A stretch of DNA of 64,000 nucleotides from Mesorhizobium temperatum (GCF_002284575.1 NZ_NPKJ01000053.1:1-64000), one strand, 5' to 3'. Counted from the first letter of the stretch, positions 26,467 to 34,980 are shown. Numbers and translations: made by a program. Notes: generated from the sequence alone by a model not told the origin.

Positions 26467-28050
26467 ATGAGCCTTGTCAAAAAGTTCGCGACGGTCGCTT
26501 CGGGCACGCTGATGAGCCGTGCGCTCGGCTTCGGCCGTGAGATGCTGATGGCGGCCGCACTCGGCACCGGGCCGATCGCCGACGCCTTCAACGCCGCCTT
26601 TCAGTTCCCCAACACCTTCCGCCGGCTGTTTGCCGAAGGCGCGTTCAATGCCGCCTTCGTGCCGCTGTTCGCCAAGGAGATCGAGACCCACGGCACCGAC
26701 GGCGCCAAGCGCTTTTCGGAAGAGGTGTTCGGGGTGCTGTTCACGGCGCTGCTGGCGCTGACCATCGCCATGGAACTGGCGATGCCGCTGATCGTGCGCT
26801 ATCTGGTGGCGCCGGGCTTTGCCGACACGCCGGGAAAGTTCGAAATGACGGTCCGGCTTGCGACCATCATGTTTCCCTACCTGATCTGCATGTCGCTCGG
26901 CGCCATGATGGCCGGCATGCTGAATTCGCTGCGCCGCTATTTCGCCGCCGCGGTGGCGCCAGTGTTCCTCAACATCATCCTGATCGGCGTGCTCGCCTAT
27001 GCCTGGCACAAGGGATCGGACGCACGCACCGTCGGCTTCACGCTGGCCTGGGGCGTGCTGGCGGCGGGGCTGGTGCAGTTGGCGATCGTCTGGGTGGCGG
27101 TGCGCCACGCCGGCATCTCGATCGGCTTTCGCCGGCCAAAGATGACGCCCAGCGTCAAGCGGCTGCTGATCCTGGCGCTGCCGGCGGCAATCACCGGCGG
27201 CATTACCCAGATCAACCAGCTGATCGGCACGGCGATCGCCTCGGCGCAGGACAGTGCGGTGTCGTCGCTCGCCTATGCCGACCGCATCTACCAGCTGCCG
27301 CTCGGTGTCGTCGGCGTCGCCGTCGCCATCGTGCTTCTGCCCGAACTGTCGCGGGCGCTGAAGTCAGGCAATCTGATCGAGGCGGCCAGTCTGCAGAACC
27401 GGTCGGTGGAGTTCACGCTGTTCCTGACCTTGCCGGCGGCGGCGGCACTGCTGGTCATGTCGGAGCCGATCGTGGGGCTGGTCTATGAACGCGGGGCATT
27501 TGCCGCCAACAACTCGACGCCGATCGTGGCGGCAATCCTGGCGATCTTCGGCTTGGGTTTGCCGGCCTTCGTGCTGATCAAGGCGTTCACCCCCGGCTAT
27601 TTCGCCCGCGAGGACACGCGCACGCCGATGATCTTCGCCGCCATCTCGGTGGCTGTGAACATCACCACCGCGCTGACGCTGTTTCCGTCGATGGGCGCGC
27701 CGGGCATCGCCGTCGCCTCGGCTGTCGCCGGCTGGGCCAATGCGCTGATGCTGCTCGGCGTGCTGATCCGGCGCGGCCATTGGGGCCGTGACGTGCCGCT
27801 CATGAGACGCATCCCACGGCTGGTGCTGTCGGCGGCGGTGATGGGGGCGGCGCTCTATGTTGCCGAGCACTGGTTTGCCGTCCAACTTGCCTCGGGCTCG
27901 CCGCTGGCAATCAAGGCTACGACGCTTCTCGCGCTGGTAGCCGGCGGGGCGTTGCTTTATTTCATCACCGCCTTCGCCACCGGCGGCGCCGATTTCGGCA
28001 TGATCCGGCGCAATATCAGGCGGAAGGGCTCCCCTTCGATTAGGGAATAG
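26467..28050 (+). CDS. murJ: Lipid II flippase MurJ
   Basis: Flips undecaprenyl-linked peptidoglycan precursor to the periplasmic face of the inner membrane. The 527-residue protein has the MviN/MurJ opening MSRALGFGREMLMAAALGTGPIADAFNAAFQFPNTFRRLFAEGAF shortened here by description, with about 14 predicted membrane segments and the central LPAAITGGITQINQLI region. It lies downstream of glnD, an order common in Rhizobiales. Its 3' end overlaps the convergent vapC stop by 11 bp. Confidence 0.95.
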   Translation: MSLVKKFATVASGTLMSRALGFGREMLMAAALGTGPIADAFNAAFQFPNTFRRLFAEGAFNAAFVPLFAKEIETHGTDGAKRFSEEVFGVLFTALLALTIAMELAMPLIVRYLVAPGFADTPGKFEMTVRLATIMFPYLICMSLGAMMAGMLNSLRRYFAAAVAPVFLNIILIGVLAYAWHKGSDARTVGFTLAWGVLAAGLVQLAIVWVAVRHAGISIGFRRPKMTPSVKRLLILALPAAITGGITQINQLIGTAIASAQDSAVSSLAYADRIYQLPLGVVGVAVAIVLLPELSRALKSGNLIEAASLQNRSVEFTLFLTLPAAAALLVMSEPIVGLVYERGAFAANNSTPIVAAILAIFGLGLPAFVLIKAFTPGYFAREDTRTPMIFAAISVAVNITTALTLFPSMGAPGIAVASAVAGWANALMLLGVLIRRGHWGRDVPLMRRIPRLVLSAAVMGAALYVAEHWFAVQLASGSPLAIKATTLLALVAGGALLYFITAFATGGADFGMIRRNIRRKGSPSIRE

Positions 28051-28444
28051 TCTCCAGATCCGTAAACCGGAACTCGTCCGCCGTCGAAAGCATCGGAACG
28101 GCGTAGTGGCGCGCGCAAGCGTAGTGAAAGCAATCCGCAAGGTTGAGGCGATTTGGCCCGGATCGAAATCGCATGGCTGCATCCAACGACAGCGAGACTG
28201 CGGCTGACGGATCGGGCAGGTCACGAACCGCGATATCTCGTTGCTCCAGGAATGCGATGACCAGACGCCTGCTGTCGTCGAGGGAAATCGCGAACTTGTC
28301 CGGGCGCGCAAGAGCCACCGCCGCTTCCCATACGGCTATCGCGGACGTGAACCGTTCTGCAGCTGTAACCACGGCGTCGGAGCAGCGTTCAGCTTCGTTC
28401 TCATCGCTCAGGATGGCGATTATCGCGGCCGCATCGATGAACAT
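28040..28444 (-). CDS. vapC: VapC-type PIN-domain toxin ribonuclease
   Basis: A 134-residue PIN-domain protein, the toxin of a type II toxin-antitoxin pair. The acidic residues expected for the Mg2+-dependent RNase site are present: Asp4 (MFIDAAAI), Glu40 (AVWEAAVAL), Asp104 (NLADCFHYA) and Asp123 (STADEF). It overlaps the antitoxin stop by one base and the convergent murJ end by 11 bp. RNA targets of VapC proteins (tRNA or rRNA) cannot be predicted here. Confidence 0.92.
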   Translation of the reverse strand: MFIDAAAIIAILSDENEAERCSDAVVTAAERFTSAIAVWEAAVALARPDKFAISLDDSRRLVIAFLEQRDIAVRDLPDPSAAVSLSLDAAMRFRSGPNRLNLADCFHYACARHYAVPMLSTADEFRFTDLETIP

Positions 28445-28689
28445 CAGCTCTCCCCGGACATTTCATCGAAGACCGAGCGAGGGAGAGGCCTGCGCGCCTT
28501 GTCGTTCAGCTTGATGCCGATTTCCGCGCGAAGACGGGCGGCAGTTTGGCGAGGCGTCTCGCGGTTGCGCCGGCGCTCCAGAGCTTCACGCATGGCGATC
28601 ACAATCGCCTCGGTGATGCCGACGCCCTCGAGCTTGGCGAAAGCACGCGTCAGATTGTCCGCCTCCTTGTTGTTGATATTGATCGTCAT
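28444..28689 (-). CDS. vapB: VapB-type antitoxin
   Basis: An 81-residue antitoxin of the Rv0623/PSK-operon type: an N-terminal strand (MTININNKEADNLTRAFAK) for ribbon-helix-helix-like DNA binding, then a charged helical segment (EALERRRNRE) and a C-terminal toxin-binding tail ending in LPRSVFDEMSGES. It precedes vapC with stop and start overlapping by one base, the normal antitoxin-first order. A palindrome at 28721-28734 is a likely autoregulatory site. Confidence 0.9.
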   Translation of the reverse strand: MTININNKEADNLTRAFAKLEGVGITEAIVIAMREALERRRNRETPRQTAARLRAEIGIKLNDKARRPLPRSVFDEMSGES

Positions 28690-28720
28690 CGGTTTTGCCT
28701 CATTGGTGTAGGTGACATTA

Positions 28721-28734
28721 TGTAGCTATCTACA
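28721..28734. promoter_or_regulatory. candidate vapBC operator
   Basis: TGTAG-CTAT-CTACA is a palindrome with 5-bp arms centred about 38 bp upstream of the vapB start, and a further TGTAG lies at 28707-28711. VapBC complexes repress their own promoter through such palindromes. The assignment is positional. Confidence 0.5.
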
Positions 28735-28848
28735 TTGCCTCGTCAACGTCGGGCGAAACGGATGCCTCGGCGCTAAGTCAATTTTGTTCTCGCTTTGTGC
28801 CGGCAGTTATGCTATCAACCTCGTCACGGTGCTGATTTGCGCCGACGA

Positions 28849-28870
28849 CCCGCCGCAAGGCGGGCTTTTG
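28849..28870 (+). terminator. intrinsic terminator with no visible upstream gene
   Basis: CCCGCC-GCAA-GGCGGG followed by CTTTTGTTT is a textbook Rho-independent terminator reading rightward. No plus-strand gene precedes it closer than murJ, 800 bp away across the convergent vapBC genes. It therefore ends a short transcript: an unannotated small RNA or a trpS leader attenuator. The rest of the 28690-29039 spacer shows no convincing coding sequence. Confidence 0.75.
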
Positions 28871-29039
28871 TTTCTGGTCGGCGCTATCCTCCCTCTTGCG
28901 GCGCCTTACTCAGCCGAGGCCAGGCGCTGCGCCGCCCATCCTACAGCCTCTTGATCCGCTCCCCGCTCTCGTTCATAAGCGCGCCGTCGAAAGACTTTCG
29001 CCGCGCGCGAAACGGCCCTCCACAAGCCAGGGAAATCCC

Positions 29040-30152
29040 ATGACTGACTCCAATCAGCCCGTCTTCAATCAGCCTGCCTTCAATCAGCCTGCCTTCAAGC
29101 CACTCGTCTTTTCCGGCGTCCAGCCGACCGGCAATCTGCATCTCGGCAATTATCTCGGCGCCATCAAGAAATTCGTCGCCCTGCAGGACACCTCCGATTG
29201 CATCTATTGCGTCGTCGACCTGCATTCGCTGACCGCGCAGCTCGTCCATGACGATCTCAGGGACCAGACGCGCTCGATCACCGCAGCGTTTCTCGCCTCC
29301 GGCATCGACCCGAAGAAGCACATCGTCTTCAACCAGTCGCGGGTCATGCAGCACGCCGAGCTCGCCTGGATCTTCAACTGCGTCGCCCGCATCGGCTGGA
29401 TGAACCGGATGACGCAGTTCAAGGACAAGGCCGGCAAGGATCGCGAGAACGCCTCGCTTGGGCTGCTTGCCTATCCGAGCCTGATGGCGGCCGATATTCT
29501 CGTCTATCGCGCCACCCATGTGCCGGTCGGCGATGACCAGAAGCAGCATCTGGAGCTGACACGCGACATCGCGCAAAAATTCAACAACGACTTTTCGGAC
29601 CGCATCGCCGGCCTTGGCGTCGGCGTCGAGATGAAGGTCGGCGAGGAGACGGTCAACGGCTATTTCCCGCTGACCGAACCGATCATCGGCGGACCGGCGG
29701 CGCGCATCATGTCGCTGCGCGACGGCTCGAAGAAGATGTCGAAGTCGGACCCGTCGGACCTGTCGCGCATCAACCTGACCGACGATGCCGACACCATCTC
29801 GAAGAAGATCCGCAAGGCCAAGACCGACCCCGAGGCGCTGCCCGGGGAATTGGACGGCCTGGCCGGCCGGCCGGAAGCCGAAAACCTCGTCGGCATCTAT
29901 GCAGGTCTTGCCGAGATATCGAAGGAGGCGGTGCTGAAAGAGTTCGGTGGCCAGCAATTTTCGGTGTTCAAGCCGGCGCTGGCCGACCTTGCCGTGGAAA
30001 AGCTGGCGCCGGTCGCCATTGAAATGCGCCGCATTTCCGATGACCGCGCCTTTGTCGACGCGGTGCTCAGGGATGGCGGCGAGCGGGCCGGCGCCTTGGC
30101 CGAGGCGACGATGAAGACCGTGCGCGACATCATCGGCCTGCTGCAAAGCTGA
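29040..30152 (+). CDS. trpS: Tryptophanyl-tRNA synthetase
   Basis: Charges tRNA-Trp with tryptophan. The 370-residue class I synthetase has the HIGH-type motif in TGNLHLGNYLG and the KMSKS motif in KKMSKSDPSD. The N-terminus carries an unusual Asn-Gln-Pro-Ala-Phe repeat (QPVFNQPAFNQPAF) encoded by three tandem 15-bp units, ahead of the conserved LVFSGVQPTG. The ATG at 29040 is preferred to the longer upstream frame because the gap before it looks non-coding. murJ-trpS-uspA-nfu is a common Rhizobiales order. Confidence 0.96.
   Translation: MTDSNQPVFNQPAFNQPAFKPLVFSGVQPTGNLHLGNYLGAIKKFVALQDTSDCIYCVVDLHSLTAQLVHDDLRDQTRSITAAFLASGIDPKKHIVFNQSRVMQHAELAWIFNCVARIGWMNRMTQFKDKAGKDRENASLGLLAYPSLMAADILVYRATHVPVGDDQKQHLELTRDIAQKFNNDFSDRIAGLGVGVEMKVGEETVNGYFPLTEPIIGGPAARIMSLRDGSKKMSKSDPSDLSRINLTDDADTISKKIRKAKTDPEALPGELDGLAGRPEAENLVGIYAGLAEISKEAVLKEFGGQQFSVFKPALADLAVEKLAPVAIEMRRISDDRAFVDAVLRDGGERAGALAEATMKTVRDIIGLLQS
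29051..29095 (+). repeat. three tandem 15-bp units inside trpS
   Basis: Units CAATCAGCCCGTCTT (29051-29065), CAATCAGCCTGCCTT (29066-29080) and an identical third (29081-29095) encode a repeated N-Q-P-(V/A)-F pentapeptide. Because the unit is 15 bp, gain or loss of a copy keeps the frame. Confidence 0.9.
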
Positions 30153-30160
30153 ACCTTAAA

Positions 30161-30190
30161 GCGCCGCGCGTCCATTTGGACGCGCAAGGA
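30161..30190 (+). repeat. hairpin of a common rhizobial repeat after trpS
   Basis: GCGCGTCC-ATTT-GGACGCGC (30166-30185) is a perfect 8-bp stem with a 4-base loop just past the trpS stop. The sequence resembles the hairpin at 36478-36521 and likely acts as a terminator or 3' end protector for trpS. Confidence 0.6.
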
Positions 30191-30286
30191 CGTTCCAACG
30201 CACCCGACATCGCTACATCCGCCGGTCGCTTGCGGCCGGGCTGTGGCGGTGGCAGATTGCGACCGAAACCATCGAACAGGGTGAAT

Positions 30287-30778
30287 ATGGTCTCCAAACG
30301 CCTCAGCCGAGAAGCCGGCCATCGCCGCAAGTTCCTGGCGATCATCGACGACACGCCCGAATGCGAGCGGGCCGTCGTCTACGCCTCGAAACGCGCGCAG
30401 AGCACCAACGGCGTGCTGGTGCTGCTCTATGTGATCGAGCCCGACGATTTCCAGCATTGGCTGGGTGTCGAGAAGATCATGCGCGAGGAGGCCACCGCCA
30501 CCGCGCGGGCGGCGCTTGATGCGTACGCGAACAAGGTGCGCCAGAAACTCGGAATCGAGCCGGAACTGGTGGTGCGCGAAGGCAAGCCGACCGAAGAGAT
30601 CCACAAATTGATCGAGGAAGACCAGGATATTGCCATCCTCGTGCTGGCGGCTGGCGCCGGCAAGGAGGGGCCGGGTCCGCTGGTCGGCGCGGTCGCCGGC
30701 AAGGGCGCCGCCTTCCCGATCCCGGTGACGGTGGTGCCGCAGAACCTGTCCGACGAAGAAATCGACAGCCTGGCCTAA
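30287..30778 (+). CDS. Universal stress protein (UspA family)
   Basis: A 163-residue single-domain USP of the alpha/beta nucleotide-binding fold. FLAIIDDTPECERAVVYA at the start and the C-terminal phosphate-binding segment VLAAGAGKEGPGPLVG are family features, the latter resembling the ATP-binding G-2x-G-9x-G type. It probably acts in stress survival, but no partner is evident. The start at 30287 is preferred over an in-frame upstream Met because the region before it lies in the trpS hairpin spacer. Confidence 0.9.
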   Translation: MVSKRLSREAGHRRKFLAIIDDTPECERAVVYASKRAQSTNGVLVLLYVIEPDDFQHWLGVEKIMREEATATARAALDAYANKVRQKLGIEPELVVREGKPTEEIHKLIEEDQDIAILVLAAGAGKEGPGPLVGAVAGKGAAFPIPVTVVPQNLSDEEIDSLA

Positions 30779-30783
30779 GGTAA

Positions 30784-30914
30784 GTTGATATTCAGGTGAT
30801 GCCGGCCTGCGAACTGCGGTTTCCTGCGCTTCCGGTGCTCACGTACCCAAAAGTATGCTCCGCTCCGGTTCTCGGAAACCGTCATTTTCGGCGCGGCCTG
30901 ACCTGAATCTCAAC
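30784..30914. repeat. long imperfect palindrome downstream of uspA
   Basis: GTTGATATTCAGGT (30784-30797) pairs with ACCTGAATCTCAAC (30901-30914) at 13 of 14 positions, and further inside CGGTTTCC (30817-30824) pairs with GGAAACCG (30874-30881). The roughly 130-bp element can fold into a long hairpin and resembles intergenic repeats of rhizobia. It sits between uspA and the Nfu-type gene. Confidence 0.7.
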
Positions 30915-31057
30915 ACACCTCAAAGTATGTTGCAGAAGACCGCAAAAACATTCTCCCAGCCAGCCGTTCCGGCGATAGCTTTCGCTTGAATGTCCTGCCG
31001 ATAAGGCCTATTTAGAATTATTCCAAACTATCTGCCCGAATGGGCACGGAGACATCT

Positions 31058-31627
31058 ATGTTCATCCAGACCGAATCGACGCCAAATCCGGCGACATTGA
31101 AGTTCCTGCCCGGCAAGGAAGTGCTTGTCGAAGGCACCGCCGATTTCCGCGATGCCGACAGCGCCGCTACGGCTTCGCCGCTGGCCGGCCGGCTGTTCGA
31201 GATCCCCGGCGTCACCGGCGTCTTCTTCGGCTATGATTTCGTCACCGTGACCAAGGACGGCCCCGACTGGCAGCATCTGAAGCCGGCGATCCTCGGCGCC
31301 ATCATGGAACACTTCATGTCCGGCGCGCCGGTGATGGCCAAGGCCGGCCCCGCCGCCGAGACCAGCCAGACCGGCGAATTCTACGACAAGGCCGACGAGG
31401 AACTGGTCATCACCATCAAGGAACTGCTCGACACTCGGGTGCGCCCGGCCGTCGCCCAGGACGGTGGCGACATCACCTTCCGCGGCTTCGAGAACGGCAC
31501 CGTGTTCCTGCACATGAAGGGCGCCTGCGCCGGCTGCCCGTCATCGACGGCGACGCTGAAGCACGGCATCCAGAACCTGCTCCGGCATTTTGTGCCCGAG
31601 GTGCAGCAGGTCGAACAGGTCTCTTAA
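31058..31627 (+). CDS. NifU-family (Nfu-type) Fe-S cluster scaffold/carrier protein
   Basis: The 189-residue protein has an N-terminal Nfu domain (MFIQTESTPNPATLKFLPG) and a C-terminal NifU-like domain with the cluster-binding CxxC at Cys157 and Cys160 (CAGCPSS). It receives a [4Fe-4S] cluster and hands it to target proteins. The Met at 31058 is the family start; six extra residues from 31040 are unlikely. A strong intrinsic terminator follows at 31666. Confidence 0.95.
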   Translation: MFIQTESTPNPATLKFLPGKEVLVEGTADFRDADSAATASPLAGRLFEIPGVTGVFFGYDFVTVTKDGPDWQHLKPAILGAIMEHFMSGAPVMAKAGPAAETSQTGEFYDKADEELVITIKELLDTRVRPAVAQDGGDITFRGFENGTVFLHMKGACAGCPSSTATLKHGIQNLLRHFVPEVQQVEQVS

Positions 31628-31665
31628 AGCGCCAAAAAACGTCAATTCGCCTTTCGCGATAACAA

Positions 31666-31692
31666 AAAACCGGGCCAAAGTGCCCGGTTTTC
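31666..31692. terminator. intrinsic terminator after the Nfu-type gene, bidirectional
   Basis: AAAACCGGGC (31666-31675) pairs perfectly with GCCCGGTTTT (31682-31691), with T's on the right and A's on the left. It can therefore stop both the Nfu-type gene (rightward) and the convergent L,D-transpeptidase (leftward, ending at 31741). Confidence 0.85.
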
Positions 31693-31740
31693 TGTCTGCG
31701 ACGTCCATTTGTTGCCTAGACGGTCCGCGTATGAAAGTTT

Positions 31741-32358
31741 TTATAAGACGATGACTTTGGCGCCGACGGAGGTGCGGTCGTAAAGGTCGATGATATCCTG
31801 GTTCATCAGGCGGATGCAGCCCGACGACATCGCCTTGCCGATCGAGTTCCACTCCGGGCTGCCATGCAGGCGGTAGCCCGAATCGCCGCCCTTGTTGAAC
31901 AGATACAGGGCGCGCGCGCCGAGTGGGTTCGTCAATCCGGGATCCATGCCGCCGGCAAATTTTGCGAGTTCCGGCTGGCGCTTGATCATCGCCGAAGGCG
32001 GCGTCCAGGTCGGCCATTCGCGCTTCACCGCGATACGGGCGGTGCCGCGCCATTCAAAACCCTCGCGACCGACGCCGATGCCGTAACGCATCGCCTCGCC
32101 GCCGCCCATGACGTAATAGAGAAACTTGTTCTGCGTATCGACGACGATGGTGCCCGGCTTTTCATCGGTGTCGTAGCTAACGACCTGCCGGCGGTACTTG
32201 AACGGCACCTTTTCGATCGGAATGCGCGGCAGTTGATAGCCCGCATCGGTCATCGGGCCATAGTTGTTGGTGAAGATCTGCGAGCCGATGGTGCTGCAAC
32301 CAGCAATAGCCGTCGACAGCGCAAGTGCCGCGACGATTGCGAATGACTTCATGCGCAT
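31741..32358 (-). CDS. Lipoprotein L,D-transpeptidase (YkuD family)
   Basis: A 205-residue envelope enzyme that makes 3-3 peptidoglycan cross-links or attaches proteins to peptidoglycan. A lipoprotein signal peptide (MRMKSFAIVAALALSTAIAGC) places it in the periplasm, with the lipobox IAGC at the cleavage site. The YkuD domain shows catalytic His165 in YRLHGSPEW and Cys181 in SSGCIRLMN. Met at 32358 or 32352 fits the signal peptide; the upstream open frame lacks one. Rhizobiales rely heavily on such enzymes for polar growth. Confidence 0.92.
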   Translation of the reverse strand: MRMKSFAIVAALALSTAIAGCSTIGSQIFTNNYGPMTDAGYQLPRIPIEKVPFKYRRQVVSYDTDEKPGTIVVDTQNKFLYYVMGGGEAMRYGIGVGREGFEWRGTARIAVKREWPTWTPPSAMIKRQPELAKFAGGMDPGLTNPLGARALYLFNKGGDSGYRLHGSPEWNSIGKAMSSGCIRLMNQDIIDLYDRTSVGAKVIVL

Positions 32359-32584
32359 GAAAAGGTCCGATGCCCCGCCCAAAAGATAGCGGCACGAGAC
32401 GGCCGCTTTGTCGCCATCATTCATGCTGGCATTTGCTTTGCTTGCCAAGCGCGCGATGCCTATATGCGCAGGCTTACATGCCGGTAAGTCCGCAACTGTG
32501 GCTTTTCGGCAACGGCCTTCATAAGATTATGTAGGAAATTCAATGGGGCGGTCCGCCAGCCCGCCAGAAGTCGAGGAACTCATC

Positions 32585-33007
32585 ATGAATGTCGGAGATG
32601 CCGCCCACCGTTCCGGCCTGCCGGCCAAGACCATTCGCTACTATGAGGAGATCGGCCTGATCCGTCCCGCACGCGCCGGCAACGGCTACCGCGACTATTC
32701 GGGCGACGACATCCACCGGCTGACGTTTTTGCGCCGCGCGCGCAATCTCGGCTTTTCGATCGACGACTGCCGCCAGCTGATGGCGCTCTACCACGACCAC
32801 AGCCGCGCCAGCCACGACGTGCGCGAGATCGCCGCCGCGCATGTAACGGCAATCGAGGAGAAGGTGCGCGAGCTGCAGTCGATGCGTTCGACCTTGCAGA
32901 AGCTGATCCATGCCTGCCACGGCGATGACAGGCCGGACTGCCCGATTTTGGATGATATTGCGGGGGCTGCACTGCCAGGTGATAAAGTCGGTTCCGCACA
33001 GATGTGA
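32585..33007 (+). CDS. cueR: CueR/HmrR-type copper-responsive MerR-family activator
   Basis: A 140-residue MerR-family regulator: N-terminal winged helix (MNVGDAAHRSGLPAKTIRYYEEIGLI), dimerisation helix, and a C-terminal Cu(I)-binding loop with Cys111 and Cys119 (HACHGDDRPDCPIL), equivalent to Cys112 and Cys120 of E. coli CueR. It would sense cytoplasmic Cu+ and twist its promoter to activate copper export. The operator of the type it binds is ahead of copA at 23221-23237, about 9.3 kb away. The Met at 32585 begins the family consensus. It stands alone. Confidence 0.92.
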   Translation: MNVGDAAHRSGLPAKTIRYYEEIGLIRPARAGNGYRDYSGDDIHRLTFLRRARNLGFSIDDCRQLMALYHDHSRASHDVREIAAAHVTAIEEKVRELQSMRSTLQKLIHACHGDDRPDCPILDDIAGAALPGDKVGSAQM

Positions 33008-33135
33008 AGGTTGCGCGGCGCTGCGCCAAGGCGTGCCGGTTGCGATCGAGATGGCGGACGCGGACGGAAGGGCCTGACCTTTCAAAGGGTAATCGCCGCA
33101 GACAGACTACGCCGTCAGCGCGAAGGGACCAAGCG

Positions 33136-33939
33136 CTAGCTCCGGTGGGGCTGTTCGTGCCGCCATATCTTGTAGGCTGAGATCACCAGAATTGCCGCCA
33201 GCAGCGGGAGCAGGATTCGCTCGGGGATGACTCCAAGCAACCGCCCACCGATATATGTCCCGACAATCGAACCGGCAGCCATGGCCAGCAAGAACGCCTT
33301 GTTCCTGCCGATGACCGAAAAGCTTTGGTCGCGGCTGTAGCGCGTGAAGCCGACCAGCATCGTCGGCAGGCTTACCGCCAGCGACAGAGAGCCCGCCAGC
33401 TTGATGTCGGCACCGTACACAAGGACAAGTGTCGGGATGAGCAGTTCACCGCCTGCCACGCCGAGCAGGGATGCCACGACGCCGATGGCAAATCCTGCAA
33501 TGATCCCGGCAACGATCAATGCGGCTCCAGTGACCGATTGCAATCCTGCAGCATCAGGATCACGGCCGAAAACCAGGACAATCGCGACAAGGATCAGCAA
33601 CGCGGCTATCACCTTGTGAAGCGTTGCGGAGTTGAGGCGCGTTGCCCATCCTGCCCCAAACCAAGCGCCTAGAAGACTACCAGCCAAGAGATTGACTATG
33701 ATCGGCCATTGTGCGGCTACCGAGTCTAGCGGCACCGTGGTGGCCCGGAATGGCAGCGCTGTAGCGACGACAACCAAGCTGGCGGCCTTATTCAAAATCA
33801 CGGCTTCAAGGGCGGCAAATCGAAACAAACCGATCAGGAACGGCAGACGAAACTCTGCACCGCCAAGGCCGATCAAGCCGCCAAGCGAACCAACACCAGT
33901 TCCAACTGCAAATGCACCAAGGCCACGACGCTCAATCAT
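33136..33939 (-). CDS. TauE/SafE-family membrane transporter
   Basis: A polytopic membrane protein with about eight hydrophobic segments and the two internal TauE/SafE repeats (GSLGGLIGLGGAEFRLPFL near the start and GVVASLLGVAGGELLIPTL in the middle). The family exports sulfite, sulfonates or other small anions, but the cargo here is unknown. I prefer the Met at 33939 (MIERRGLGAF, 267 residues); an in-frame Met at 34020 would add 27 residues of doubtful value. No sulfur-metabolism genes lie next to it. Confidence 0.85.
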   Translation of the reverse strand: MIERRGLGAFAVGTGVGSLGGLIGLGGAEFRLPFLIGLFRFAALEAVILNKAASLVVVATALPFRATTVPLDSVAAQWPIIVNLLAGSLLGAWFGAGWATRLNSATLHKVIAALLILVAIVLVFGRDPDAAGLQSVTGAALIVAGIIAGFAIGVVASLLGVAGGELLIPTLVLVYGADIKLAGSLSLAVSLPTMLVGFTRYSRDQSFSVIGRNKAFLLAMAAGSIVGTYIGGRLLGVIPERILLPLLAAILVISAYKIWRHEQPHRS

Positions 33940-34044
33940 TGAACCGATATGCCGTGGCGAGACCGGGAATGCTAGCCGTTTTCCAGGTTGGGGTTGGTCA
34001 GCTATGCAAGGCAGGGTCAACGGCTGATGAAGCTACAGTGCCGA

Positions 34045-34287
34045 TCAAGAGGAGCCGTCGACCCGCTCGGCAATGGCGAATGCCTGTAGGTTCCTTGCCT
34101 TGCCGTGGTCTTCTTCGGCGTTGGCGATAATCGAGAAGAACGCCGCACGGGCGATGTCCTTCTTTGACGCGTTCGGGTGTTCCTTCCTGGCCGCTTTGAT
34201 CAATTGCTTGGGTGCCATGTCAGGCGTCACGACCCGCATCAGGGTGTCGGCAATCGTCTGCATCTCGTCCGCATTCATCATCCACAC
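34045..34287 (-). CDS. Small hypothetical helical protein
   Basis: An 80-residue protein, probably all helical, with many basic and acidic residues (KQLIKAARKEHPNASKKDIARAAFFSII). I do not recognise the family. The start is one of three nearby Mets (34287, 34281 or 34278). The composition looks protein-like and no convincing gene lies opposite, so I treat it as probably real. It lies downstream of nothing obvious on its strand and divergent from mmcB. Confidence 0.55.
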   Translation of the reverse strand: MWMMNADEMQTIADTLMRVVTPDMAPKQLIKAARKEHPNASKKDIARAAFFSIIANAEEDHGKARNLQAFAIAERVDGSS

Positions 34288-34443
34288 TCCTTAGAGCCAC
34301 CCGCATTCGCACAGTATCTCATATTCCTAATGTGTGGGAACGTCCGTTTGGGAACCAACCGAGATTGCCCGTAAAAATCCATACCGATGTGCATCAAAAA
34401 AAGCTGGGTTCAAACCGTGAACAAAATCTGGCATGGTGCGGCC

Positions 34444-34944
34444 ATGCCAATCATCTCGCCTTTACCCCTCAATCCCCTGAACGACGGTCGCCAGTCGGAA
34501 CGCGCCATGCTGGTCAGGCGCGGCGTGCAGCGGCTGCTCAAGGAAATGGGCGCGCATGTACTGCCCGAACTGTCGCTGGCGACCGGGCGCCGCGCCGACC
34601 TCGTCGCGCTGACCCGGCAGGGCGACATCTGGATCATCGAGATCAAATCCTCGATCGAGGATTTCAGGGTCGACCGCAAATGGCCGGACTACCGGCTGCA
34701 TTCCGACCGATTCTTCTTCGCCACGCATCCCGGCGTGCCCTCGGAGATCTTTCCGCAGGAATGCGGTTTTATCCTTTCCGACGGCTACGGCGCCGAAATC
34801 CTGCGCGATGCGCCCGAGCACCGCATGGCGGCGGCGACGCGCAAGGCGCTGATGCTGAGGATCGCGCGGACCGGTGCATCGCGGCTGCTCGCGGCGGAAC
34901 TCGCCGGTGTGGCGGTGCCAGCGCTGGAAGGCGAGAGCGAGTAG
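34444..34944 (+). CDS. mmcB: MmcB-family DNA repair protein
   Basis: A 166-residue restriction-endonuclease-like-fold protein matching MmcB, which in Caulobacter is needed for resistance to mitomycin C. Characteristic parts are RADLVALTRQGDIWIIEIKSSIEDFRVDRKWPDY, quoted here in brief, containing the Asp and E-x-K nuclease-fold residues, and FFFATHPGVPSEIFP. The Met at 34444 fits the family N-terminus; the open frame upstream does not. A palindromic repeat follows. Confidence 0.88.
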   Translation: MPIISPLPLNPLNDGRQSERAMLVRRGVQRLLKEMGAHVLPELSLATGRRADLVALTRQGDIWIIEIKSSIEDFRVDRKWPDYRLHSDRFFFATHPGVPSEIFPQECGFILSDGYGAEILRDAPEHRMAAATRKALMLRIARTGASRLLAAELAGVAVPALEGESE

Positions 34945-34980
34945 AGGTGTTTTGGATCTCCTTGTAACCTTCGACGTTTG

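Noticed and set aside
28712..28954. An 80-codon frame in the vapB-trpS spacer
   Set aside because: It runs across an intrinsic terminator, lacks a ribosome site and matches nothing known.
28941..30146. A 401-codon frame opposite trpS
   Set aside because: Overlaps trpS completely; composition is typical of antisense frames.
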